A stretch of DNA of 64,000 nucleotides, from NCBI RefSeq assembly GCF_001050345.1, contig NZ_LFMW01000003.1, forward strand, positions 124,001 to 188,000, given 5' to 3'. This document shows positions 22,374-31,511 of the stretch, in pieces (within the stretch, counting starts at the first letter, position 1; each line of letters opens with the position of its first letter). Source of the stretch: Pseudomonas fildesensis (GTDB lineage Bacteria; Pseudomonadota; Gammaproteobacteria; Pseudomonadales; Pseudomonadaceae). A model generated the notes under the pieces. That model made no database searches and had not been told where the DNA came from. It saw only the letters and a program-made list of their open reading frames with translations. The translations under genes and the position numbers were made by a program.

Positions 22374-24367
22374 GACTTTATTCCCATCAGGCGCTTTTGA
22401 TCTTCTAAGTCACGTTGAGCGATAGAGTCCTTTGAGGGGCGCCCCAGTTTCTTAACTCCAGCGTCCCAATCTTTTCCGGTTTCTTCTTCAAAGGTTGTCT
22501 TATGCTGTTGTTCAATAGCTACCTTTTCATGGCGTCGAATTGCTTGCGCACGTAGTCGAGCTTCATTTATTACCTGGAGGTCTTCAAGCGAAATGTCGGC
22601 GCTTCCTGGCTTTGTGCTTGCGGTGTAGACGAAGCTGAGTTCGAATAATTCACCTTCAATCTCAATCCATATATGACGTACACACATGGTGATACTGTAG
22701 GCTTTGACGCGAATCACGCCGTTGCGCGCTATCCTATCAAATACACCAGTGTCAATTAATGATCTTGAGTTGTATTTTCGGCCATAAAAATACACTCCGT
22801 CATTGCGGATTGTTGCGGGGAGTGGAATCAAAAACTCTCTGACCGCTTGCTCGAAGGGCATCAAACTCCCGCTATTACGTCCTCTTTCGTCTAGATACTT
22901 CCAAACATTCAGTGGGGTCGGAGCGAATTCCTGAAGCCACATTTCTTCTGTCATATGGGACTTTGCGTCGGAGGTCTCGTTATCTTTTATTGTTCTACGG
23001 ACTTCCCGGCGTGCCATTTCCACTAGATTGAGTCCGCTATGAATGTAGGAGGCTTGATCATTAGTTTGCTTATCCCTAGGATGCGATGACTCTACCGTTG
23101 CTTTGGATTGTCCAGAATGAACGGGGGTCAATTCAAGGCGGCTTAGCCATTCAATTGCTTCCTCGGCCTCCATATGTGCAGCTGGACCTCTGTCGAAGAC
23201 CAGTCTGCTGGACAGTCCAACACTTGGCCATTGATCGGGTGTGATCGTAACCCCAAACAATTCACAGTATTTGACCTTATCGACTGCTGCAGAGAATAAG
23301 GCCATTCGATACGCTTCCATGCTTTCACGCCCTTTAGCGAATCCAATACCAACGATGGCCCCAGATACAACACAGACCGCTCTTACAACGCAAAAAGCGT
23401 CTAGAGCAGCGCCTTCAATAATTCCAGAGATCTTCTCGCTCGGATAAAAGCCGTCATACTCGACGAGCTGATTTAAATTACATAGCTGCGCAGAAAAGCT
23501 TCCCTTGTCGCCCGATCTTGCTCGGGCCGAGCTCGGTCCTTTTAAATCGCGGGCGAGCGATGCGGGATCAGTTTGTTTTTTGACCCAATCCCAAAATTGA
23601 AATGGGCTAGGAAAAGACTTACCCTCAGGATGAAAGAACTCTCGGCCCCTCATACCTTCACGAACTTGGCACCCGAAAGTCTTTCGGAGAGCAGCTCCAT
23701 AAATGTCATCTTGAGTCTTGTGCGCCCGTTTAAACTCCAGAAATCCTTTCAGAATTTTTTCTTTCATTTCGGGTGTAATGGGAAACCCGCTATTTTTTCC
23801 AAAGCGCGGGGGGCGGCCAAGCTTCTTCACTATCTTATTACTTCTGTCCCAAGTGCCGATTCTGTGCAAGCTGGGTAGGAGCGCCCATTTTGATTTGCCA
23901 AACACCAAGTAGCTGAAAAACCACAACCGTAGCCTCCCCGGATGCTGCTTAGGCTCATAGTTTTTCGCGTGTGCGTTGATGATTGCTTCTGGATTGTCGG
24001 ATGCCAGAATTTCCGCTGACCTAGGCACCAGCTCAGCTATGGCCAGTAAGCGTCGGTTCACCTTATCCTCGTATCGCTCTTTCGGATTGACACGGCGGCT
24101 CTCTCTCCACGAGTTTTCAATGCCAGCAGCTTCGTCGAGCCAGGGTGGATGGGCCTGCACGTCCATCTCAACGAGCTCACCTGCTTCGAGCGCGGCTTCG
24201 AAGCGCAGCCGTGACATAGTAACTAGGGTGGCACGCGTTCCACGCTCGTCGAACTCGACCAACCGAACTCGGTTGCTCCCGCCGTCGCTTATGAGGAAGT
24301 GATAGGCCACTCCATTGACCAGCTCACCGCAGCCTTCAGGCGCACTGAGTCGAGATCCCGTCATCAT
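22370..24367 (-). CDS. tnsB: Tn7-like transposase subunit TnsB (DDE integrase)
   Basis: TnsB cuts and joins the 3' ends of the element. The RNase H-fold integrase core lies near residues 295-460, with candidate catalytic residues Asp305 (LVEYDGFYPS), Asp392 (LVFDRGPAAH) and Glu426 (KATVESSHPR). N-terminal DNA-binding domains (KKLGRPPRFGKNSGFPITPE and neighbours) should read the repeated end motifs. The 665-aa length is usual. The ATG at 24367 overlaps the tnsA stop by 4 bp. Confidence 0.93.
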   Translation of the reverse strand: MMTGSRLSAPEGCGELVNGVAYHFLISDGGSNRVRLVEFDERGTRATLVTMSRLRFEAALEAGELVEMDVQAHPPWLDEAAGIENSWRESRRVNPKERYEDKVNRRLLAIAELVPRSAEILASDNPEAIINAHAKNYEPKQHPGRLRLWFFSYLVFGKSKWALLPSLHRIGTWDRSNKIVKKLGRPPRFGKNSGFPITPEMKEKILKGFLEFKRAHKTQDDIYGAALRKTFGCQVREGMRGREFFHPEGKSFPSPFQFWDWVKKQTDPASLARDLKGPSSARARSGDKGSFSAQLCNLNQLVEYDGFYPSEKISGIIEGAALDAFCVVRAVCVVSGAIVGIGFAKGRESMEAYRMALFSAAVDKVKYCELFGVTITPDQWPSVGLSSRLVFDRGPAAHMEAEEAIEWLSRLELTPVHSGQSKATVESSHPRDKQTNDQASYIHSGLNLVEMARREVRRTIKDNETSDAKSHMTEEMWLQEFAPTPLNVWKYLDERGRNSGSLMPFEQAVREFLIPLPATIRNDGVYFYGRKYNSRSLIDTGVFDRIARNGVIRVKAYSITMCVRHIWIEIEGELFELSFVYTASTKPGSADISLEDLQVINEARLRAQAIRRHEKVAIEQQHKTTFEEETGKDWDAGVKKLGRPSKDSIAQRDLEDQKRLMGIKS

Positions 24368-25326
24368 TGAGCAGTTTCCGAGAAGAATGATCGGTAATGC
24401 TCAATCACATCGTACCGCGCATGTTCAAGCGGTTGATCGATTTGAATATATTGAAATAGATCGACAGCTAGATTTCGATCCCAGATATCTTGATAGATAC
24501 GTGCGAGAAACTGATCCCGGTTACCCCATTTTTTTCCAAACGCTATAGCGACTGGCGCGAGGGGACGACCGCAGATGAAATCGTTATGCACTTGCTGGCT
24601 AAAGTCCTCTAGCAACTGAGGATTCAAATCCAGTGGACGGTCGTGCGCACCAAAAACTTGATCCAAATTTGCCACTACAATCGGATCAATCTCATCAAGT
24701 GATAAATTTACTGTTCTGATTCCCGCGCTTAAATAATACTCTTCCTCTAAGCGGAGCCGCAGTTCAGCAAGTTGACGATCCTTGCGCCTCGTCGCAAGCG
24801 ATTTTAACGAAGACCTCCGTTTTTCCATGAAGTCGTATTTCGATAACTTAATGTTCCAGTTAACTGCATACGGTGCTGCGCCTGGAGCATTGAGGTAGAT
24901 CAGCAAGTCTCCGAGGTAGGGGTACGCTGCCCACTTGCGCTCGCCGCTTGAGGTTTCGACTACCACCTTTGCGTGGTCCATGCCGATATGGTTTGCGATG
25001 GCTAGCGTGCCAGCTAGCGGTTTGAGGCTGGCTCCTTGTGCTAGTGGGTGACCATGCAGCGGGTGGACGTGCGCTTGCGGATGAAGCAGCTTCTGTTCGT
25101 GAATATCGAAGACAGCTGGATGGAACAGAGCCAGCTGGGTAAATACACGTTCAGGAATGGAGAGCAGATGAAGCGCACGCTCAAGCTTCCGGCTGTTAAG
25201 CCGGCAAACCCGTGATCCCTTAGGCGCCTCGCCAGGTACTGCGAATATCGCGGGTAAGTAGTCATCACCCCAGCGGAAGTTACCCTGGCGATTCCTAATT
25301 CGAGTGAGAGTTTTTTGAGAAATCAT
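24364..25326 (-). CDS. tnsA: Tn7-like transposase endonuclease subunit TnsA
   Basis: TnsA cleaves the 5' ends, making transposition cut-and-paste. It has a restriction-endonuclease-like core: in numbering from the longer start, candidate acidic residues are Glu84 (FDIHEQ) and Asp147 (YPYLGDLLIY), with Lys167 (VNWNIK) 20 residues later, matching the E-D-K arrangement of Tn7 TnsA. A C-terminal winged-helix region follows. A GTG at 25347 gives 327 aa and the ATG at 25326 gives 320 aa; neither has a strong Shine-Dalgarno, and the ATG was preferred. It is the first gene of the tnsABC operon, divergent from tnsD. Confidence 0.9.
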   Translation of the reverse strand: MISQKTLTRIRNRQGNFRWGDDYLPAIFAVPGEAPKGSRVCRLNSRKLERALHLLSIPERVFTQLALFHPAVFDIHEQKLLHPQAHVHPLHGHPLAQGASLKPLAGTLAIANHIGMDHAKVVVETSSGERKWAAYPYLGDLLIYLNAPGAAPYAVNWNIKLSKYDFMEKRRSSLKSLATRRKDRQLAELRLRLEEEYYLSAGIRTVNLSLDEIDPIVVANLDQVFGAHDRPLDLNPQLLEDFSQQVHNDFICGRPLAPVAIAFGKKWGNRDQFLARIYQDIWDRNLAVDLFQYIQIDQPLEHARYDVIEHYRSFFSETAQ

Positions 25327-25501
25327 TGTTATCCATACCCATGCCACTTGGTTAAGCCAGCAGCAGGTGGCCTAACTGAGGTAATACGTACAACAGTCGT
25401 ACGCATACGCCGCGCTGCCTTTCGGCACGCGGATTTCACTTTTCTAGGGATGAGGGGAACCGGCAGAGCTTGACGCCCTGCGCATGCGGATAGACAATGA
25501 T

Positions 25502-25552
25502 CGTGTCAGGGGTCCAATCTTGACACGGGGGCCTAAGGTAAAACTTAGGCCC
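25502..25552. promoter_or_regulatory. Inverted repeats in the tnsA-tnsD intergenic region
   Basis: Two nested-looking structures are adjacent: CGTGTCA (25502-25508) paired with TGACACG (25521-25527), then a perfect 9-bp stem GGGCCTAAG / CTTAGGCCC (25529-25552) with loop GTAAAA. They lie 150-220 bp upstream of tnsA. The first could be an operator and the second a terminator or attenuator. Confidence 0.4.
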
Positions 25553-25807
25553 TTGTCTATTCTGGCTCTCGGCTAAATTAACCAGAATCTATCATTACTT
25601 TCCTGCCTCCATACTTTCTACTCTTTTGACGATTCCATCATCCAGTAGCACAACTTAGTGGTAGCCAAGCCCATAGCAAAATTGGGATTTAAGCATACGC
25701 CGCTGAAGTGCGTCTTTTAGATCAATTCGCAGTTATGTCTATAGCGATGACCACGCATGGTAACGCCATGAAACGTTAATTGACAACTGGAAAAATTCGT
25801 ACAAAAA

Positions 25808-25822
25808 CCGCCCCCTGAGGCG
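25808..25822. terminator. Hairpin with flanking A and T runs
   Basis: A short GC stem CCGCC / GGCGG with loop CCCTGA is preceded by AAAAA and followed by CTTT. It is a possible bidirectional terminator within the 706-bp tnsA-tnsD spacer. Apart from the features listed separately, no gene was seen in this spacer. Confidence 0.4.
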
Positions 25823-25914
25823 GCTTTCACAATTGCCAATGTTGATGTAGAGCGCTACGCTTAAACTATGTGTGCAAAAGGTCTCAATTCATTACGCTCT
25901 GTATAAGTGCAAAG

Positions 25915-26012
25915 TTATCCACAAATCGATTTCCTTCTGTTATATATGGCTTGCGAGTTAATTCGAATCAAACTATCCACAGTGGTCCTCTTGCTATAAT
26001 AAGTTATCCACA
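25915..26012 (+). promoter_or_regulatory. tnsD promoter region with three DnaA boxes
   Basis: A perfect -10 box TATAAT lies at 25995-26000. DnaA boxes are at 25915-25923 (TTATCCACA), 25973-25981 (CTATCCACA, at about the -35 position) and 26004-26012 (TTATCCACA, around the expected transcription start). This layout would allow DnaA to repress or time tnsD expression. The boxes are seen; regulation is inferred. Confidence 0.6.
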
Positions 26013-26032
26013 GAACTGTTGAGCATGCTGGA

Positions 26033-27622
26033 ATGGGATCTGGATTGGATGGCAGCCCCATAGACACTGCTTGGTCGGAAGCAGATATCGAATGGTTGAG
26101 GAATGAGACCTTCTTCAGTCTTTGCAGTCGCGTACATCTACTATCAGGAAACCTCCGCTCCAGTGCTACTGCGAAGCAGCTGTTCAGTCTGTCTGAGCGA
26201 TGCATCAAACACGACCTACCCTGCGGAATGGATGCTTTCGAACAGAACAGTGGTGGCCGGTGGGGCGATGCTAGGCTTCTCATTGAGAAGCACACGATTT
26301 TTCCCTTCTTCGCTCCCTTTCAGTCTCAGGTGGCGGTCTATGACGCATTGATCCGCTTGAGAAGCCCAGTAATGGGGTCGCTGAAATATCAGCTCGGCCT
26401 GGTATGCGGAGGTTTTGGTGCAGACCATCCTCTAAGGGCTTGCTTGTCGTGCATGAGGCGAGATATCGAGCTTTGTGGCGTTTCGTACTGGCATCTCGAC
26501 CACCAGTATCCTGGCGTAGTGATTTGCTCGACGCATGGGGAGGCGCTCCGTGAATGCACACGAAACCGGCGGTGGTGCGGCCGTTTCAGTTGGACATTGC
26601 CTGAGGAGGCCACTTTGCGCGACATGGGTTACGGAGCATTGGCGGATGAGGAACAGGAGAAACTCGCCTTGTTGTCCGATGCTTGTCGCGACTTGGCGAG
26701 TTTCGGACTTAATCAGCACTTCGATCCACTGGTAGTCGCCAACGCCTATCGGCACTGTCTTCCGAAGCTCGGGGCGCCCCAGAGCCTGTTGGCTCATTTG
26801 CTTCCCCTGCGGAGGTTTCATCCGTACGAAGGATTGCCGGCAACTGCGGAAGTTGCCAGCAGCTTTATCACTCAGATGGCGCGTTCTCCGCGCCGGCACG
26901 TTCACCCGCTGAAGCATTTGGTGATGCTTACCTGGCTTTTCGGTGATTTGCCGTCTTTTGTGCAGTGCTACGAGGTAAGCTCCAGACAGCTAGCAACGCC
27001 GGTCCTGCGAGATGACAACATCCAACAGCCTAGGGACCTCGTGCCGATTGATATTACTAGAGGGCCTCCGAGACCGAAGCGGTTGAAACCTCGACTCAGG
27101 GCTGTTTTGCTCAGGCGTCTTGCCGAGGGGGTAGCAAAGCGGGTGATTTGTGATGAGTTCCAGATCACCATCTCAACGGTAAACAAGCTGCTTCGATCCG
27201 AACCTGGTGTTCAAGCGTCTTGGTCATCTCGGCAAATTGATCTCAGCCAAGCTCTTCATCGTTCACGATGGTCCGACCTCCGGCAGCGGTTCCCGTCGCT
27301 CTCTCTTACTGACCTTCGAAAAAAATGCCCGTCGTTGTACGCTTGGCTGTATCGCAATGACAGAAAGTGGCTGGACGTGCAGACCGTTCAGATATCCAAG
27401 CCTTGTAGAAGCCGCCCTGCGCGAGTCGATTGGGAGAGCCGAGACGATAGCCTTCTACGCGAGCTGAGAGTGGAGCTAATCCGCGCGTTTGGAGCGGATC
27501 ATGATATGCATCTCAAGCAATCGCAGATTTTTGCCTTGATGCCTCGCCTCGCCCAGAGCTTGGAGCGAAGGGATCGTTACCCACGGACTCGTGCATATGT
27601 GAAGCTGCTATCCATACGGTAG
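26033..27622 (+). CDS. tnsD: Target-site selection protein TnsD (TniQ family, attTn7-type)
   Basis: TnsD binds the 3' end of glmS and recruits TnsC to attTn7. The 529-aa protein (Tn7 TnsD is about 508 aa) has the TniQ start pattern near residue 24 (NETFFSLCSRVHLLSGN) and a zinc-binding set C137-x2-C140 and C165-x2-H168 within CLSCMRRDIELCGVSYWHLD and after. A C-terminal region (SLYAWLYRNDRKWL, then RVDWESRD) resembles the attTn7-binding part of TnsD as I recall it. The start context is weak: the ATG at 26033 lacks a clear Shine-Dalgarno. It is divergent from tnsA, unlike the collinear order in Tn7. Confidence 0.9.
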   Translation: MGSGLDGSPIDTAWSEADIEWLRNETFFSLCSRVHLLSGNLRSSATAKQLFSLSERCIKHDLPCGMDAFEQNSGGRWGDARLLIEKHTIFPFFAPFQSQVAVYDALIRLRSPVMGSLKYQLGLVCGGFGADHPLRACLSCMRRDIELCGVSYWHLDHQYPGVVICSTHGEALRECTRNRRWCGRFSWTLPEEATLRDMGYGALADEEQEKLALLSDACRDLASFGLNQHFDPLVVANAYRHCLPKLGAPQSLLAHLLPLRRFHPYEGLPATAEVASSFITQMARSPRRHVHPLKHLVMLTWLFGDLPSFVQCYEVSSRQLATPVLRDDNIQQPRDLVPIDITRGPPRPKRLKPRLRAVLLRRLAEGVAKRVICDEFQITISTVNKLLRSEPGVQASWSSRQIDLSQALHRSRWSDLRQRFPSLSLTDLRKKCPSLYAWLYRNDRKWLDVQTVQISKPCRSRPARVDWESRDDSLLRELRVELIRAFGADHDMHLKQSQIFALMPRLAQSLERRDRYPRTRAYVKLLSIR

Positions 27623-27752
27623 GCCTCACTGGCATCTAGGGTTTGCATCATGAGCTATTTGCAAAAGCTGCCGATGCTGTAGGCACATCCCAAAAGATCG
27701 TCTTCTTGAAGGGCGCCGATATCTAATTTTAGGTTTGAAAAAATATCTACCA

Positions 27753-27778
27753 TTAAATGGCCGATTTCGGCCATTTAA
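27753..27778. terminator. Bidirectional terminator-like hairpin between tnsD and the PIN gene
   Basis: A perfect 12-bp stem TTAAATGGCCGA / TCGGCCATTTAA separated by TT lies between two convergent genes. It is A/T-flanked on both sides, so it could terminate in both directions. Confidence 0.7.
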
Positions 27779-27802
27779 ATCTAACGCCCTTAGCAGCTGT
27801 GA

Positions 27803-28876
27803 TTATCGGTAGTCTTCGTAAGGGGTTTCTTCGACTGAGAATTCAATACCGCCCGACAGACCTTGAACGCTTATATTCATGTCTTGGATTGTAAATTCCC
27901 CATCATCGACCTCATACGACAAGTCGATCTCCACCGTAAATTCTAGCTTTCCTTCTTCTTCCTGTGTCGTATCTTCAAAGGTGTATATGACATCATCCTC
28001 TCTGTCATATCGACCATTTGCATAGTCTGGGCCAGTCACCTTGACGCTGTAGCGAACTTCAACGTCGCAAACTATCTGGCAGTTCTCGTCATCAATGTGG
28101 ATGATCGAAGGCTCAAAATCTCGTACATCCAGTATTGAGAATTCTTCTACTTCTGCATCTTCCCAAGTCGATGAGTTGTAGGCATCCGCTTCCTGTATCT
28201 GCGATTTTATGCTGAGTTTTATTTCCTCTTCATGCTCGTCGATATAGTCTTTGATGAATTTTGAACGATCTTCATCATGAGCATTGTAGAGGTCAAGAAG
28301 CTTACTCAAACTCTCAATTTGAATAAAGCGAGGATTCTCGTCACAAAATGTAATTAGATCTTTATCTTCGGAAACAACATAGATTTCTTCTCGACCCTTT
28401 AAAGCGCCACGAACAGCCAAAAGGGTAAATGCGTCAGGAAATTCATTTTTTTTCTTTCCGCCTTGAAACGGCGGTGTTTGATCGAAATACATCTCGACAA
28501 TTTCATTTCCATTAACATTACTCAAATCAACTATTGTAGTGTTCGACTCATCTAGAAAGTCATCGAAAACTTGAATTGCGTGCTTTTCGATTTCTTTTTG
28601 ATCGAATGGTACGAATAGATTTTTTATTACGTCATCATTTGAGTTTGTTAAGATTTTCGCTTTGCGGCGAAATGAATTCACTCCGTTTATAGCATCTCCG
28701 ATGTGCTCCCCAATTTTACGTTTTACTTCTCGGACTACTATCGTGCTGGTGATGTGATTTAGCTCACCATCATTACAAATATCTTTGAATGACTCCAAAG
28801 TCTTGGAAGAAAAGTCCAAACCAGCCTTCACGAAAAACTCTGTATCTATGAATACATTCCTTGTTTGCAGCGGCAT
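27803..28876 (-). CDS. PIN-domain (DUF4935-like) protein
   Basis: The first 190 residues look like a PIN-fold ribonuclease domain: an early Asp in NVFIDTEFF, a central acidic/helical section with FPDAFTLLAVRGAL, and VVSEDKDLITFC near residue 170, all typical metal-binding positions. The remaining 160 residues are acidic and beta-rich (VEVRYSVKVTGPD; FTVEIDLSYEVDD) with no recognised fold. A near-perfect AGGAGGT Shine-Dalgarno lies just upstream. It is the first cargo gene after tnsD and convergent with it. DUF4935 proteins are found among phage-defence genes; a toxic RNase role is inferred. The gene is AT-rich relative to the core genome. Confidence 0.7.
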   Translation of the reverse strand: MPLQTRNVFIDTEFFVKAGLDFSSKTLESFKDICNDGELNHITSTIVVREVKRKIGEHIGDAINGVNSFRRKAKILTNSNDDVIKNLFVPFDQKEIEKHAIQVFDDFLDESNTTIVDLSNVNGNEIVEMYFDQTPPFQGGKKKNEFPDAFTLLAVRGALKGREEIYVVSEDKDLITFCDENPRFIQIESLSKLLDLYNAHDEDRSKFIKDYIDEHEEEIKLSIKSQIQEADAYNSSTWEDAEVEEFSILDVRDFEPSIIHIDDENCQIVCDVEVRYSVKVTGPDYANGRYDREDDVIYTFEDTTQEEEGKLEFTVEIDLSYEVDDGEFTIQDMNISVQGLSGGIEFSVEETPYEDYR

Positions 28877-29054
28877 CGCGACCTCCTGAGGTGATGGCTA
28901 TCTGATTGTTCATACTCTCTGTGCCACCTATGGCAATCAACCCTCCTTTAGTTGACCATTTCCCGCACTGCTCAGCCGCAGCAGTCAAACGATCTGGATC
29001 GAATCACGAAAGCTTTAAACGCATCGTTGGCCTGGAGGTTGTCGGTCAAGATCT

Positions 29055-31496
29055 CTACAGGACAGCACGTCCTTGTATTTGCTGCCGGACTCGCTCCTGT
29101 TCCCGAGCTTGGACCTGTAGCGCGATAGCCGCCTGGATTTCCACGTAGAGTTGAGCATTCTCGTTGTCACGGTCAGCCACCGTCACAACAAGGGAGTAGG
29201 GCTCCTTATCTGCTACATCAGGATGATTCCAATCGCGATCTTGGCGTGTTACCACCACAAACCATTTCTCGTTCGGGGACCGTTGCTTAAAGGTCCACCG
29301 AGAAGATTGCACCGTGCCTCGGCTTCGTAACTGCGCAGAAATTTCTCGGTTGGGTGTAGCGTCGTCGTTACGTGCGTCTGCCTCTTTCTGCTTTTCGCGA
29401 TTAAAGGATTTCTGCACAGTTTCAAGGGAGTCTCCTTTGACCAGCCGATAGCTAATTTGAGTAGCAAGGTATTCCATGCGCGTTGTGCGGACTGCGGGTG
29501 AATACGCCAAGCTGATGCTCAGCTCGCGGGTGCCCCTGGCTTTCCGTAGGTAGGAGGCTGGCAGGGGAAGCTCATAGAATTGGCAGGAATCTTTCTCGAT
29601 TGTCTCCTCACATACAAGCACAACGCAGTGATCTGAAGACCTAAACAGATCGCTTTCACTGACTTGGCCATACCCTCCAACGTCTCGGGGCATGTCTCGT
29701 TGCCAGGTGGCCTTATTTGCCTTGTAGGCTGCCTTCAGTTCATCAGGGAATGTCGAGTCAACTTCCTCTGGCAGATAAGCGTGGTTAACCAACATCGCCC
29801 TTAGCAGGTTCGCCGACGCATCGGGGTACTCGTTTAGCAACCTGCCTGCTAGGTGCGTCACGTAGGGAGCGGAGAAGCTGGTACCGCTGATCTCCTTGAA
29901 AATAGTATTGCCTTGGAATTGATGGTTTAGAGTCAGAACCCCTAACCCTCGCATATCGGCTTTCCACTGGTTCGCAGCTTGGCGCATAGGGCTGGCCAAG
30001 TTGCCACCTGGTGCGATTAGCTCAGGTTTCAGGGCACCCTTCACTGACGGGCCGTGGCGAGTGAATGGGGATGGTTGGTGTTCGGATGCTGGCGATAATT
30101 GGTAGATCTCAGGGTACTTCTGGCTGTCGTATGTCGCGTTGTGGCGGGAGACACTGCCCACGGTCAAGACGTTCAGGGCCGGTGCTGGATCTATAATCAC
30201 GCTCTGTTCGTGAAGCAAATACTCCGGGTACTCCTCCCGCCAGCTTTCAATCGGCATTGGCGGTTCAGAACAGCCGCGGAAATTACCTGTGGAAACGACG
30301 AACAGGACATTATGCTTACGGGCTAATACGTCGAGTATGTAGGCAAGTCCTCTCACGTGAGCGCCGTCGTAGGGCGCGTTTGAGTTTCCTAAGGACAAGT
30401 TGAAGATCCTGCATCCAAGGCCTACGAAATATTCAACTGCTTTGGTGAGCGTTGACTCCACTGAATGTTCGTCGTAGATCGCATCGTTGGTGTGCGGGCA
30501 TTTGCGCATCACCTTTCCATTGTATAGCCAGAATTGCGGCTGCCAGAAATTGCCTCGATCACAAGCTTCGACGTCACCGTACAGGGCTATGCCGGCCACG
30601 GCTGTACCATGCCCTGCTTCATCGAACTCATCCTGCTCATCGACGAAAGACTGGCTTTCCCCAATAGCGGACTTGAGAAGCGGGTGATTTGTGTTGATAC
30701 CGCTATCTAAAATACAGACTCGTGCGGCATCACGGTTTGGGGAGGGAATATTCAGGGGAAGCGCTGCGATGTCTCGGTTTAGCTGAGGAAAACTGATTCC
30801 GGTCGTGGGAATGAGGTCGACTAATCTGACATCGCGGTGATTGAGCAATAGCTCCGCTTGGGCCATCGTTACCTCAACCCTGTACATGAGAAGGCTATCA
30901 AGGTTGATGCTGTCGATTTTCTTCACACCGATCTGCGCAAGCCACGCTTCGAAAGTAGTGAATAATCGAATCCGTACAGGATGATGGACCACTTGGTGCG
31001 GCCATAGCTCAATGTCTAGCTTGAATGTCGGTGTCTTCGGAAGGCCGATGTTACGTACCGCCCAGCTTTTGCGATCTTCAGCAGACCAGCTTTCGATGCC
31101 TTCAATTGCTTGCAGGATTTGGCCATAAGAGAGTTTCTGGCCGGCTATGCCCAGTTTGTTGATGTGGTCTTGGAATTTGGCTAGTCCCTCTTCAGTGGCA
31201 AATACAATGCACAGCTGCTTGTTTTCCTGACTTACAAACTCCAATCCATGTTTTTGAAGATCTTCGAAGGTCAAGGCTCCGTCGTACTGGATCTTCAACA
31301 CGAATGGGGAGCCTTCGGCTGATGCAACTTGCTGCTTTGCGGCGGCTGCGGCAGTGGCAAAGTAACCATTCAGCTTTTGCCCGTGCCCACGGAGGTCTTC
31401 GCGCTTGGTAAATTTTGGAGGCTGTTTGGCGCGGCGGCGATTGTCCAAGTTTTCGCGAGCGATAGTCAGGTGCTTGTAGGTCGCCAATTCCATCAT
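29055..31496 (-). CDS. ietS: Subtilisin-like (S8) serine protease, IetS-type
   Basis: An 813-aa S8 peptidase without a signal peptide, hence probably cytoplasmic. The catalytic triad is visible as Asp264 (CILDSGINTNHP), His296 (GHGTAVAG) and Ser540 (SGTSFSAPYV), with the oxyanion Asn near residue 405 (STGNFRG). About 250 N-terminal and 260 C-terminal residues flank the protease domain. It follows an AAA+ ATPase gene by 15 bp on the same strand. This pair matches the IetAS module, known from a Ti plasmid stability function and reported as anti-phage. The name rests on domain pairing, not on a sequence search. Confidence 0.85.
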   Translation of the reverse strand: MMELATYKHLTIARENLDNRRRAKQPPKFTKREDLRGHGQKLNGYFATAAAAAKQQVASAEGSPFVLKIQYDGALTFEDLQKHGLEFVSQENKQLCIVFATEEGLAKFQDHINKLGIAGQKLSYGQILQAIEGIESWSAEDRKSWAVRNIGLPKTPTFKLDIELWPHQVVHHPVRIRLFTTFEAWLAQIGVKKIDSINLDSLLMYRVEVTMAQAELLLNHRDVRLVDLIPTTGISFPQLNRDIAALPLNIPSPNRDAARVCILDSGINTNHPLLKSAIGESQSFVDEQDEFDEAGHGTAVAGIALYGDVEACDRGNFWQPQFWLYNGKVMRKCPHTNDAIYDEHSVESTLTKAVEYFVGLGCRIFNLSLGNSNAPYDGAHVRGLAYILDVLARKHNVLFVVSTGNFRGCSEPPMPIESWREEYPEYLLHEQSVIIDPAPALNVLTVGSVSRHNATYDSQKYPEIYQLSPASEHQPSPFTRHGPSVKGALKPELIAPGGNLASPMRQAANQWKADMRGLGVLTLNHQFQGNTIFKEISGTSFSAPYVTHLAGRLLNEYPDASANLLRAMLVNHAYLPEEVDSTFPDELKAAYKANKATWQRDMPRDVGGYGQVSESDLFRSSDHCVVLVCEETIEKDSCQFYELPLPASYLRKARGTRELSISLAYSPAVRTTRMEYLATQISYRLVKGDSLETVQKSFNREKQKEADARNDDATPNREISAQLRSRGTVQSSRWTFKQRSPNEKWFVVVTRQDRDWNHPDVADKEPYSLVVTVADRDNENAQLYVEIQAAIALQVQAREQERVRQQIQGRAVL

Positions 31497-31511
31497 CCTT
31501 GAGTTGGGGGA

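Noticed and set aside
28877..29054. Short frames between the PIN gene and ietS
   Set aside because: They overlap real gene ends and show no coding signals.
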